From Lentinula raphanica (Eukaryota; Basidiomycota; Agaricomycetes; Agaricales; Omphalotaceae): 64,000 nt of DNA. The number at the start of each line of letters is the position of its first letter. Within the stretch, counting starts at the first letter, position 1. Location: the NCBI GenBank assembly GCA_027919835.1, contig JANVFP010000001.1:1736001-1800000 (forward strand). The letters run 5' to 3'. Under the pieces are notes generated by a model. That model saw nothing but the letters and a program-made list of their open reading frames with translations. It was not told the DNA's origin and did not search any database. The translations under genes and the position numbers were made by a program. This document shows, in pieces, positions 47,595 through 59,926 of this stretch.

Positions 47595-48857
47595 CACCTG
47601 TAGCTGTAAAATCTACGCAAAGTAGTTCGATAAGTATCCACCAGGGCTTTGCGAAGTACACCGATACTCTCTCCAAGGGTCAAATCTTACCTCCGGGCAG
47701 GCCAGAAATGCTCCGGGAGCTGCTATTTTTTATTATATATATATATTATTGGTATCATTTAATTTAAAAAAAACAGGAAAAAAAATAATATATAGCTTCG
47801 CAAAGTGGTGTGAAAGATATCACAAATGATGGGAACAGATGAAATGATGTGATGGGATCTGCATCAATCATTTCCTTTTTGGGAAAAGGATATTTATATT
47901 GAAACCAGGGGTTACAGGGTACTACTGTATATATATGGGTGATCATTTCCTTTTTGGGAAAAGGATATTTATATTGAAACCAGGGGTTACAGGGTACTAC
48001 TGTATATATATGGGTGTCTAAAAATAGCAAATATCATATACAATCCAAAAATGACTGAAACAGGGTACAGGCTATTCTAGGCACATCAAAATTGCCCAAA
48101 AAGGAAATTGGTCTAAAAATAGAACTTGATCTCATCAGGTAGCAAAAAATCTGAAAAAAATCATAAAAATAGTGAAAAAAATCAGGGTTGCCTTGATGGC
48201 CCTGGAAATGCAAAATAAAAAAAAATACGCGACAAGTGTAAAAAATTTTATCACTCCAAATCATACTAGATCCTCTATACATTGGGTATATATGATGTAC
48301 ATGCTATTTTTAGCACCCCCAGCACTCTTAGGCACCTAGAATAGCTTATATCATTCAATATATTCAGCACACTCAATGCTTGTTATACTTAATACACTTA
48401 ACAATGAGAGATTTTAGAACAGTATTTATGTGTGTTATACTGTTAGAAAGGCAGAGTCTGGAGACGACGATACAGAGTTAGGAATGCGATAACGTGATGG
48501 GTGGCGTATTGCGTATGGTCGTGTTTGGTTCCGCGGAACTTATATAAGCCTCATGGAAGCAATCTCACTCTCTAGCTTGTACCGTCAAGTAGAGAATTAA
48601 CTCTTATATCTGTTATAGGTAAAGAGCTTGTACCGTCAAGTAGAGAATTAACTCTTATATCTGTTATAGCCGGGCTGGATTCTTATTATATACTTACTTA
48701 ACACACATAACAATGAACAGTGTTCATGTGTGTTATGCTTAACATACTTATCAATGAAAAACCTTGGATCAGTGTTGATGTGTATTATGCTTAACATACT
48801 TAACAATGAAAAACTTCAGAACAGTGTTGATGTGTATTATACTTAACACAATTAACA
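47595..48857. mobile_element. Fold-back element family 2, left part only
   Basis: Begins CACCTGTAGCTGTAAAATC inside the dynein fragment and follows the family-2 arm (TACGCGACAAGTGTAAAAA, GAACTTGATCTCATCAGGTAGC, then degenerate TTAACAATGAAAA units). It stops at 48857, where the KDZ transposase 3' end begins. Two copies of an about 80-bp unit beginning CATTTCCTTTTTGGGAAAAG (47868, 47944) and a solo LTR lie inside. The right half is missing. Confidence 0.85.
48441..48688 (+). repeat. Solo LTR-like insertion, Ty1/copia type (about 250 bp)
   Basis: Begins TGTTAGAAAGGC, has TATATAAGCCTCATGG (promoter-like) and interrupts the family-2 arm. It is flanked by a possible 5-bp repeat TATAC (48436-48440, 48689-48693). 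It contains a tandem duplication of about 50 bp around GAGCTTGTACCGTCAAGTAG. The right boundary is uncertain. Confidence 0.6.
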
Positions 48858-51800
48858 ATGAGAAACATCTTGTCACCATCCTCCTCATCCTCCTCGCCGC
48901 CATCTTCTTCAACTTCGGATTCATTGTCCAACTCATCATCCTCATCATCCTCTTCTCCATTCTCCTCTCCCATCCCATCGTCGTCTTCCAGATCATCGTC
49001 GTCTTCATCTTGGTCCTCGCGGTCCTTCGACGCCGTTCTCTTCTTCCTGGAAATTTCGCGTTCCTCTTTGGCCATTTGATCTATATTCTGCATGAAAAGA
49101 TATGAAGCCCAAAGTCCTCTGAATCTATCCGCGATCTTCCGTTTGACTGCAGCCTGCTTGTGGCCATAGGCAGTGGCGCCTTCTGCATGGAGAGAGCTGA
49201 ACTGAGGGATAGCGGTTAGAGCCTCCCATTGTTTCGCCTGGTACTCCAGAGAAACGAGACAGCGTCTCATCTCCTCTTGGAGCAGCTGAACTTCCTCCTT
49301 CCACTGTCTTACCCTAGCGTATGCCTTACAAAACTCGACTCTCAGCCCTGAAATTGTTATCGTTAGTATTGAGAACCCTGAACCTGTAAGAACATACCGT
49401 TAAAAAGGGCCTCATCAGTGGCGAGCCCGGACTGCCCATCTGCAGCTACCCAGATCCAAGAGACTAGGCGTCTACTTTCCCCTGCACCCCTAATCCCTTG
49501 GATCCCCCCATGCTCATTGACCAAGGAGGCCTCCTTCCTCCTACTCTTCATGGGACGCTGATCCTTTTTCCTCTCTTCCTCCTCATCCTCCAACATCCGG
49601 ATGTCTTCTTGGGCAAGTCTACGCCAGCCAACCAATTCCTCCCCCACCAATCTGCATTTGGCTTTCCAGGCATGTCTGTACGTGGCTACAGCGAGGTCGA
49701 TCTTCTTTTGTTGGTTGTCTAGCAGGGTCCGGCTCCTCGCTGATTGTTTCTGCTTTCTAACGTGGTTCGTTTTGTAAGTGTAGAGCCTCCGTTTAACGAG
49801 CAGACCGTGACGAATTGTGTCAAGACTTGAAGAACATTGCCCGTCCCGAAATCGGCTTTCAAAGTGAGCGAGAGTCTGGTTCCTCCTCGAGATAGGGAGT
49901 TCAGAGGGGAATACCAAAGTTATGTGTTCTGCGAGAGTGTCGTTGGAGTCAGAGGCGGTGGTAGTGAGTAATTGGATGGCTTCAGGGCAGTGAGTCTTCT
50001 GCAGAGCCCGAATCCTGGCGATCTGCTGTTGGATTCTCGTATGCCGGTCCGAGAAATTTTTGCGCTGTTTCTTTGTCGGGGAGCGTGCTTGTCTCACATC
50101 TAAGGCCAACTGCCTCCTGTCAAGATTCCCATCAGTCCAGTGAACAGGGAGGCATCGATGTAGACTCACTGTTGATCCTCCACTTCTATGAGAAGAAAAA
50201 CATACTGAGAAGGTGTAACGTCATCCCCTTCGATGAAACCTTCCTGTATATCCCTGCCACCCTGTCTCCTGTCCTCCTCCGCGAGCTCTGCTCGAATCTC
50301 ACCTGTAGCTGTAGGTTTTATGCATAACAAGTGGGCAAGTCCCTGAGGCCCGTTTTGCATAACAGCGGGGCACTAATCCACTCAGTCAATAAATGAATAT
50401 TTAAACTGGGATTAAGCACTGAATCAGGCCCCTCCCGTTGGGGTTAGCTATGCTAACCCCAACATTAGGGAGGGGTCTGATTCAGTGCCAAACATGAGCC
50501 AATAAGGGTTAGGGGGTTAGGGGTTGGGTTAGGTTAGGGTTAGGGGTTTGGTTAGGGGTTAGGGTGGTTAGGGGTTGGGTTAGGGGTTAGGGGTTGAGGA
50601 TATATTGATAGACCTTAAAAAAGGACCCCCTATAGGGGGTGTCAGCTTTTTCCAAAAATGGATATTTCAAAAGATACAATTAATTCTTTTTTTCAAAAAT
50701 ATTGAAAAATGTTCTTGCCTATATGTTATGCATAACATGTTGCCCAAGTTGTTATGCATTACATCCACTGCTATAGTGAGCTATAGTGAGGCTTATTGAG
50801 TGGTGGGCAACTGCCCCGCTGTTATGCAAAACGGGCTTCAGGGACTTGCCCATATGTTATGCATAGAAGTTACAGCCTCAGCTGCGAATCTCTTGAATGG
50901 ATACCTCTGGTCTTTGTTGAACTTAGATAATAGAAGAAAAGAAATTGAACACTTACCAGCTTGAGGAAGTTCGAACGGATTGACATCCGTCTCCTTCCAC
51001 TCGAAATCTTTCACCATCTTCATCCACTCCTCCGCTTCTTTCCCCTGGTTCTTTGCAAAAATATCAAAGGCGTATTTCTGTCTAGACAATTCTCTTAAGG
51101 CGTTCTTCATCCTCTTCAAGAGGAGAGTACCTAGATTGAATCTCATCAGTACTGTATTGTTGCTAGAAGATCAAGACAAGTACCAACCCAGGCTGATAGT
51201 CTTCCTCCAGTTCCAGTAATGCCAATAATCCTCACAGGTGTTTTGCTTTGATCCTGGACCCATCTCTCTCGTGCTTGTCCCTAAGAGACCACTCCCAGAC
51301 CAAATCCGTTCGATTCCTTCTCCGTCACTTTGCCCCGCGCCTCCCGTGTAAGAAAGGTTGAATGAGCGCTGACACTTCATGGTGTGGCCCAGGATATGAA
51401 GTTTTGGTATCACAAAGGCGATGATTTTGAGGATACTTTGCAATCTTGTGAGGGGAGGGAGGGACTTCAAGCGTTCCAGAAGTTTCTTGGACCATTGACA
51501 CGCAATGTCGTAAGAAATAAGGAGGGGTAGAAGGTCGGAGAAATGGCGAAGCGTGGAGGCGAAGATGTAATCCATATTCGCATATCTGTGAGATGCATGA
51601 ATAAGCTCACGTTTCAGCTGAGTGAAGGGCAAATTACCTTTCACCTCGCTGCAAATCCCCTACACTGTTCCTCATCACCACTTCATGTCTCGCACAGGTA
51701 CACATACCCACACCGGTTGCGCGATAACCGGTTGAGTACTTGTTATTTGCATGGTCAAGGGCTGAGAGCCCAGTACACGTACACATCTATAGAAAGAACT

Positions 51801-53374
51801 TAGATAAGTTTCAAGGAGAAAATTTGAGCACTACCTCATTCTGGTCTTGCATCTGCTTGCAGAATTCACGATACGGAGCAGACTCCACAAAATAACCCCA
51901 ACCATCCCCTAAGGGAGGATCTACCGTCCAAGAGGATATTTGCCTATTCTTGAGCCTGAAGCAGGCGTTGATAACGATGAATGTAATGTACAAAAATCTG
52001 CATCTTTGGTTAGGTAGGGGTGGCTGTAAAAGAGTGGGTTCACTTACTGCTGCTCTTCTGGTGCATCTGTCCAGTCTTCTGGCAAGTTGACACCTGGTCT
52101 CGGACATGCGATACATTGGACACCCAGTTCTCCAACCCCGGTGTCCTTCACCTTACGAACGCCGTCGTTGCCCCTCCCTGCTCGTTTGAGCTCCTTCAAA
52201 TGTCTCCATTGGCGAGCCATTCTCAAGAAAGCTGAATAGCGCGATTTGAACTTAGGACCGCCGGTGCTGAGTTGAAGGGGCTAAGAAACAAGTAGTGTTA
52301 GTGAGGCATGAATTGAAGCCTTATAGAACTTACGGAAAATTCCTTTCCACCAATGTTATCAGTGAGTTTCTCTAGAGTAGTGTAGTAATCGTAAGCCGTT
52401 ATCTTCCCGCGAAAACTGAGCATGTGGAATTGTTCTAGTGCGCGAAATGTGCAAGCAGTCCGCGGGCGGTCTGTAGTGGCGGGAAGCCATTCATTGAGCA
52501 TCAGTTGTTCCCAGTGAGGCCTCATCGCACTCAGAGGACAGTGACAAAAGTCGACGGTAACAAGATGGATTTTATTGGTATGGATGACGACAAAGTCCGC
52601 AGGGCCAGGACTAGGATTAGGACAAATGGAACCGTCAGGGTGTCCTAGTTGAACCCTGAGCCCAAGAGCTTGTAGGGACGTATCCTCGAAAAACAGGCCA
52701 TTCCAATGCTATACCAGGATTATCAGTTTTTGAACGTCAGGAAAGTGATATTATAACACACCTTAATCTTGTCTAGAGGTTTATCGCGATGCCTCCTCAC
52801 GCAGCAAGAAGCACAAGTCAGCTGCCGGGAGAAGCAGTCCACGCATTGGAACTCCGGTGGTCCTTCCTCCTTGCCCACTGGGCAACTTGGGCAACAATTA
52901 ACTTCCGGATCTGACCGGGCCTCCACAGTGAGAAGGACCTTGAGGGTGTCATCTCTGCAGTGGTCTGCCCAGTGAAGCAAGGGATAGTCCTAGAAAACCG
53001 ATATGAGAAGGGAAGCTCAATGAAAAAAAAGGTGAGACACGCACTGATTTTCGGTAACGTTTTGCTTGTACGGATGAGGATTTCGCAATAACCAGTTCAT
53101 CTTCTGGGATGGGGTCAAGAGAGTCGTAGATGTTCGAGGAGCTAGGAAATTCGTTGAGCAATGTTCCAAGTGTGCTGGGAGGCTCCATGGGCTTGAGTGG
53201 ATTGGTTGGCATTTCTTGTCGGACAATGCGACGGGTATCGGTGCTTAACGACTCAGTCACAATTGCAGTTTTCACTGTGGAAGAAGAAGAAGAAGAGGGC
53301 CTAAGCCCAAAATCGGAGAGTTGTAATCCTTCCAAGGGATCCGGTGTTTCGACTTTGCGCTTTTTACGAGCCAT
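48858..53374 (-). CDS. KDZ-family transposase with CxC2 cysteine cluster, interrupted
   Basis: Transposase of the Kyakuja-Dileera-Zisupton class. Start at 53374 (MARKKRKVETPDP). The CxC2 cluster is CCPSC..FQCVDCFSRQLTCASC..H (52980-52760). Next come FEDTSLQALGLRVQLGHPDG and RTACTFRALEQFHMLSFRGK (52680-52330), then EFLRMVR-like FLRMARQWRHLKELKRAGRG with CIACPRPGVNLPEDW (52230-52050). The core is SYDIACQWSKKLLERL, IPKLHILGHTMKCQRSFN and QSDGEGIERIWSGSGLLGTS (51650-51185). The C-terminal part has IRAELAEEDRRQGG, RGAGESRRLVSWIW, MRRCLVSLEYQAKQWE and a very acidic tail. At least ten exons. A family-3 element (50300-50884) splits the exon before IRAELAEED. The 3' end runs into a fold-back arm at 48857 with no natural stop. 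Probably inactive. Confidence 0.92.
50300..50884. mobile_element. Fold-back element family 3, complete (585 bp), in KDZ transposase
   Basis: Ends CACCTGTAGCTGTAGG and AAGTTACAGCCTCAGCTG, with 7-bp repeat CGAATCT on both sides (50293-50299, 50885-50891). It shares the 24024 copy's layout: hairpin GGGGTTAGCTATGCTAACCCC and about 100 bp of TTAGGG-like repeats. It is inverted relative to the gene and puts TGA in the expected frame. However, joining the preceding exon donor (50955) to the acceptor CTACAG|GTGAG at the element edge would keep frame while dropping about five codons. Confidence 0.92.
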
Positions 53375-53482
53375 GATGGAAGAGAGAGCAAAAGCGTGCA
53401 ATGGCACGTGATTGTATTCAACAGCAGATTGTATGTACGAGTATAGGAGTCAAATTTTGCAAAAGTTCACGATATGTATCTG

Positions 53483-56400
53483 TCACTGAAGTTCCAGGCT
53501 GTCCAGCCACTGCTCAGCATCTACAACGCCAGAAACTTCCTGGACGAGGACTGATTCCCCGGTGCGCATCCCTTCCTTCAAAATCCTGTCTGCCTGTTCA
53601 CTAGAATATAATCTTAGAGTTTTTCATTAAGTAGGCAATCAATGTTGACTCACGCATATACCACAGAATTGAAGTCCTTGGTATGAACTGCCCAGAGTCG
53701 CCGACGCGGTGGAGCAGAGATCGATGCAGCAGAGGTGGAAGGCTGATATCTCAGAAAGTTAGCTACGCTGGAAGAAGTTATGGATGAGGGACTGGAGATG
53801 GAGGAAGATGCAGATGAAATCTTTGAAGGAGAGGCTTTGTTCTTTAGGAGTCGTGCGTCTTTAGGCTTCACAGGGGTTTTGGGATTAACGGTGGACTTTT
53901 TGGCAGGAGTAGGAGTAGATAAGGGTGAAGGGGAGGACGCCACAATTTTTGCCCCATGTTTTCTAGGAGAGGGCACAACGACTACATTGTGTTGAGACGG
54001 AGGCAGAGCTGAAGAACGAGGGATGGCACTAGGCAAAGGCTGGTATATAGATCCGCTGATAAAATCGTCTGAATGTCGATGGTGGCTAAGACAATATTGT
54101 TTCCATCCTTCTAGAGCCTCCTCATACGTGTTGTACTTCTTGTGAACGTTGTTAGGAAATCTAGTGACTCGACTACCAGCACTGGCCCTGTATTGGTATG
54201 AGAGATAGATGCAGCTGAAGCTGTAAGAACTTCACGAAGTAGACTGAGAAGTCTCCATATATGCTTTGCAAAGTAACAGGAGTGGCTTTCCAAGCTTAAA
54301 AAACTCTTCCGGGCAGGCCAGTAGGGCTCCGGGGGGTACCCGGATATTTATTATATTTATTAATATTATATAGTTCTTTTATTATTTAATAGATATATTA
54401 TAATAAATCTACTTTGCGAAGCTGTGCTGCACTTTGCAAAGTGACTACGTTTATGGCAATTATGAAATCAGGTAAATTAGGGTTACATCATTATGTCATC
54501 ACCTTCCTTTTTCGGTTCTTGCCTTTTTGAATAAAAAATGTATAATATGACATCATTGATCTTCAAATGCTAAAAATCACAGGGAACCAAAAATAGCTGC
54601 AGTGATGTCCTGGTTACCTCAGGCACATCAAAATTGCCTAAAAAGGAAATTTGTCTAAAAATAGAACTTGATCTCATCAGGTAGCAAAAAATCATTAAAA
54701 ATCATTAAAAATACTCAAAAAAATCAGGGTTGCTTTGTTGGCCCTGAAAATGCAAAATAAAAAAAAATACGCGACAAGTGTCAAAAATTTTATTACTTCA
54801 AATGATACCAGAACCATCAGGCATTATGTATAGATGATCTATATGCTATTTTTAGCACACCTAGTGCCTTCAAACACTCAGATAGCCTAAATCATTCAAT
54901 ATATTTACTATACTCAATGTTTATTACACTTAACACAGTTAACAAGAAAAAAACCTTTTAACAGTAACATGTGTGTTATGCTTCACACATTTAACAATGA
55001 AGAATCCTTGGAACAGTGTTCATGTATGTTATACTCAACACACTTAACACACTTAACAATGAAAAACCTTGAAACAGTGTTTATGTGTGTTATACTTAAC
55101 ACACTTGACTCAATATACTGAATAATGAAAAGAACAACCTGGAATGGTGCTCATGTGTATTATACTTAACACACTCAACAATGAAAAAAAAACTCAGATC
55201 AGTGTTACTGCATGTTATACTCAACAGACTTCATCAATGAATATAACACAGTTAACAATCAAAACCTCGGAGTAGTGTTCTCACTCATTATACTTTTACA
55301 CTCAACACACTTCATCAGTAAGTATAACACACCTTTAATGGGACATTGTTATACTATAACACATTTATAACAACGAGTTTTGGGTGCTTATTTGGTATTT
55401 TTGAGTCAAAATTCATTAATACCACACTCAATAATTTTTGTGGTGGCTCTATATTGTGTCATATGTCCATGTAATGCAAGTCTACTGATGCTGGGTCATG
55501 AGAAAAGCACTCCTACAGTCTACTGGCAGTGTCTGTACATGATTCAGATAGCTATCATAGAGGTTGGACTGTGTGATATACATGTACATGTTTCATGTAC
55601 AACATAGATGTCATATTCAATGACCCCCATTACAGATCTCTTGGTTGTATCACATAGAGTTAGCATATAATAGGTTGTAGGATGACTCTTTTCATGACCC
55701 AGTAGCAGTTCAACTTCATAACATGGGTGTATGCATTGACATTTATATAAAACACTGTTATATCACAAAAGATCATAGTATAGCTAGCCCCCCAGATTGA
55801 ATTTTCGAGTTCTCCAAATTGTATCTAGAGAATTATGATATAGAGAACATCCTGACACAATATAGAGCCACCACAAAAATTATTGAGTGTGGTATTAATG
55901 AATTTTGACTCAAAAATACCAAATAAGCACCCAAAACTCGTTGTTATAAATGTGTTATAGTATAACAATGTCCCATTAAAGGTGTGTTATACTTACTGAT
56001 GAAGTGTGTTGAGTGTAAAAGTATAATGAGTGAGAACACTACTCCGAGGTTTTGATTGTTAACTGTGTTATATTCATTGATGAAGTCTGTTGAGTATAAC
56101 ATGCAGTAACACTGATCTGAGTTTTTTTTTCATTGTTGAGTGTGTTAAGTATAATACACATGAGCACCATTCCAGGTTGTTCTTTTCATTATTCAGTATA
56201 TTGAGTCAAGTGTGTTAAGTATAACACACATAAACACTGTTTCAAGGTTTTTCATTGTTAAGTGTGTTAAGTGTGTTGAGTATAACATACATGAACACTG
56301 TTCCAAGGATTCTTCATTGTTAAATGTGTGAAGCATAACACACATGTTACTGTTAAAAGGTTTTTTTCTTGTTAACTGTGTTAAGTGTAATAAACATTGA

Positions 56401-59114
56401 GTATAGTAAATATATTGAATGATTTAGGCTATCTGAGTGTTTGAAGGCACTAGGTGTGCTAAAAATAGCATATAGATCATCTATACATAATGCCTGATGG
56501 TTCTGGTATCATTTGAAGTAATAAAATTTTTGACACTTGTCGCGTATTTTTTTTTATTTTGCATTTTCAGGGCCAACAAAGCAACCCTGATTTTTTTGAG
56601 TATTTTTAATGATTTTTAATGATTTTTTGCTACCTGATGAGATCAAGTTCTATTTTTAGACAAATTTCCTTTTTAGGCAATTTTGATGTGCCTGAGGTAA
56701 CCAGGACATCACTGCAGCTATTTTTGGTTCCCTGTGATTTTTAGCATTTGAAGATCAATGATGTCATATTATACATTTTTTATTCAAAAAGGCAAGAACC
56801 GAAAAAGGAAGGTGATGACATAATGATGTAACCCTAATTTACCTGATTTCATAATTGCCATAAACGTAGTCACTTTGCAAAGTGCAGCACAGCTTCGCAA
56901 AGTAGATTTATTATAATATATCTATTAAATAATAAAAGAACTATATAATATTAATAAATATAATAAATATCCGGGTACCCCCCGGAGCCCTACTGGCCTG
57001 CCCGGAAGAGTTTTTTAAGCTTGGAAAGCCACTCCTGTTACTTTGCAAAGCATATATGGAGACTTCTCAGTCTACTTCGTGAAGTTCTTACAGCTTCAGC
57101 TGATAGATGATGCCTCAACTAGGAAGGACCTACCAACTACGATAACAGCCGGGGATATCTCTCATGTATACATTGTAAAAACCGGTAGCTTTGTTCGTTT
57201 CGCCGGTGTTGCGCGGTTTTTCCGCGCAGGCGTGCAATGATCAAAAAGATCAACTTAGACCGTTGCATAGTATCAATAAGGACTGTAGTGAGCCCGAACT
57301 AGCAGTCAAACTTGTATCAGTATAAGCTAGGATACAGATCCTTTGGCAGGATCAGCCATGAATATCCACTTAGAGCTATTGCTCGCACCCTTGGTCGGGG
57401 ATCCTTCAAGAATGCTGACTACTGGTACGAGCACACCAAGGGAATATCGACTTAGTATCAAGATCTGCCGGACCGGCACAACTGAGTTTGGTACTTGGCT
57501 GTAATGACGGAAATTTCACTGGATCTAGCAGATCAGACGCGATGAGAACCTATCCGGACGAGTTACCACATGGAAAGCCTACGCAAAGTAGCGGAAACCG
57601 TCGGAAACATGATGATCTAGCATTTCCGTGGCAGTACGGGTGAAACCCGCGACGGAAACACGCATATGTTCAAGTTCTAAACTGGGATATAGCGTATGCT
57701 ATGTACAGCTTTGACCAGCACTCACGGAAACGCGCGGAAACCTACGGAAAACACTTCTGAAGCATTTATCTTCGTTGTCCGCTCCAGAACACCAGGCTAT
57801 ATGCATACCGTTCGAAAGCTACGGACCAGACCTACCTGATCCGCGAGATCAACCACTGTTACGAGTCTATCTCATTAACTTGGGAAGACCACTAATATTC
57901 CGCGGAAGCAAATTCGTCGGAAACACTTGAGCAACACAGGCAGGAGCCACTCTGACGAGTTAGGCACCCTAGCATGTGGATGCCGCACAGACCATGGTCG
58001 GAACTTGCTTGGTCTTCTAGATCTGGCGAAAGTACGACGAAATACGGACAAGTTTCATCTTTTTCTCTGTTTTCCTTACTATTTCCTTGCGTGTTTGTAT
58101 CGTTTCAGTCATATTTTACTATTTAAGTGTATATTATCGGACTCCGTCCGTAGAAATAGCTAGATCTACTAGATCAAGGACAAATACGGGTATTGGACTT
58201 TTCGTAGTGCACTTAAAGACCTGTAGCCGCACAAATGAAATAAGTTTCGCGCCCAGATCTCTCTGAACTGGTAATCCTTTTCATCCATACGTGGGAGTAA
58301 AGGCTTCTAAGCCGTACCGGACCTTGCAGATTAAGTGTGTTACTTCATCGCGATAAGCCTGACTTTTGAGTGGTTTGACTTGGTGTCTGTCACTTGTTAG
58401 TTGAAGGTAGACTCCGTTCCGGAGATACAGAGGACTTGGTCTCAGGTTGCGCCGAGTGAACGTGCAGAGTTTTGGTGGCTCTGTTCAAGTTGACACGTAG
58501 TGATTGGTGATCTGCGTGATCTTCGAGGTTTTACTGAGAATAGTGATCAGTACTGCTTCACCCGGGAGCGGAATCGATTGGTCTACCATAACGTCTGGTA
58601 CCCCGTTGCTTTCCGAGCCTAAAAACCCTTATCCGAGTGGAAGCCGCTCAAAACAAACCCTTTAGTCCAGATCTTACGACTGGTATATCCGGGTCACTTC
58701 GTTCTGCTGACCAGTATTGCTGATCTAAAAGATCTTACAAGACTGCGTTCGACTTGAGATATAAGATAGTGCGGAATCTCTGACAACGCCCCACACCTCG
58801 CTATAAATACAATTTGATTGACGAATCCGTGAAGTCGTACCCTGTGTTCGTGCTAAGTGACCTGTCATAAGGCATTATACTAAGAACCGACTTTATACCT
58901 CGTTACCGGGACCATCATACACGGCTGGGACACAGAAAGGTTGTTTGGCGTCCATTTCAGTGATATAAGGATCCCAATCAGATAATTGAGACCAGACAGC
59001 GCTGTCAGAGAGACGTGAAGAAAAGTTGTCCTGGTGCTGGTCAGGGGAGGGCGGTCGCATTCTTTGATAGTCGTTATTCTCCTCGTCGGATTCGTAAAGC
59101 GGCTGGGAGCTCAT
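53483..59114 (-). CDS. Gene with viroplasmin/RNase H1 N-terminal-like domain, swollen by two insertions
   Basis: Start ATG 59114 (MSSQPLYESDEENND); last exon ends LDSLELQ at 53483. The domain is assembled from FYNVYMRDIPGCYRSW (57165-57115), then ASAGSRVTRFPNNVHKKYNT and YEEALEGWKQYC (54180-54085). It matches the short RNA/DNA-hybrid-binding fold found at the N terminus of RNase H1 and in many fungal proteins. No RNase H catalytic domain follows, only a Ser/Pro/Lys-rich region and a short C-terminal exon (EQADRILKEGMRTGESV). Exon 1 is cut by a solo LTR (57186-58904, repeat ACCGG). The next intron (donor TTG|GTAGGT, acceptor AATACAG) hosts the fold-back element 54212-57102. It sits between KDZ transposase and TET/JBP genes on the same strand. 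Confidence 0.82.
54212..57102. mobile_element. Fold-back element family 2, complete (2891 bp), in an intron
   Basis: Both ends read CAGCTGAAGCTGTAAGAAC (one inverted), with 7-bp repeat ATAGATG (54205-54211, 57103-57109). Long arms, TTTGCAAA/TTCGCGAA-type palindromes near the ends, and a core with ATGTCATATTCAATGACC. On either strand the ends read CT|GTAAGA and TTCTTACAG|CTTCAG, the most consensus-like splice sites of all copies here. Confidence 0.93.
57186..58904 (+). repeat. Solo LTR of the gypsy-1 family
   Basis: Collinear with 10847-12540 and flanked by a 5-bp repeat ACCGG (57181-57185, 58905-58909). It interrupts the codon run VPAVYDGPG/FYNVYMRD of the minus-strand gene, and removing it with one repeat restores the frame exactly. 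No internal retroelement sequence adjoins it. It also carries AGATCT at high density (about six copies). Confidence 0.88.
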
Positions 59115-59926
59115 CGCGTGGATCAGAGACTGGAGTGACGGTTGTAGAACAAGAGTAACCACGTGTTCTCACGCCAAAAAAAAATTAGCAAGTCCGAAAC
59201 TTTGGGCGCTTAGCTTCACAATGCATAGCGCTAACAAGTCTCATGTCCTTGCGTGTCCTCAGGATGGGCTTGACACATATTGCTGTTGATCCTTGATCCG
59301 AGTGGGCATCAGAAGTGCAATAATCAGGTTTCAAGTGAGTCTACATCTGTAACAGTGTGGAGTCAATGATGAGTCCGATGATACTGATAATGTACATGAG
59401 CTTGAGTATAGGCGGTCCACTTCAATAGATCCAGTCATTCCAATTAGGGTGGGGAACAATGAGTGCAATGAGTGAGTGTCTTGATAGCGCATGAGGCTGA
59501 TATCTACATGAGTTTGATAGTACATGAGGTCCATCCAGTACATGAGGTCAAGTACGTCTTGATTCCAGAGAGGAATAGGGTCAAGATTTGAGGGTGGAAT
59601 CAATATTGATTCTTAGGTCTACATGGATGTATGTCCTAGTACCTTCTATCGTTTCGTGGTCTATCGTTTCCTATCGTTTCCTATCGTTTCGTGGCCTATC
59701 CCTTCGTGGTCTATCCTTTTGTCCTACTAGGTACCAGTAGGAAATATTCAATTCATTTTCATTGTTAAGTGATGCTTCTAAGGCGGTTCTCTCAGGTATA
59801 GTGAGGGTGGAACACAGATTGTATTCTGATACTACTTTGTAGTGTACTTAGAGCGGATGTCATTCCAAAGTGAGAACATCTTTAGGCCATTTCCCCACCT
59901 AGCCTCCCTCTCCTTCTCTCTCTTTT
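59115..59926. other. Intergenic region with CTATCGTTTC repeats
   Basis: No gene called. 59645-59722 holds five tandem-like CCTATCGTTTCGTGGT variants. The rest has short unrelated open frames. It would contain the promoter of the minus-strand gene starting at 59114 and the 3' end of the TET/JBP gene. Confidence 0.5.

Noticed and set aside
48858..49080. Plus-strand Ser-rich frame opposite the KDZ acidic tail
   Set aside because: Shadow of the GAG/GAT-rich coding strand.
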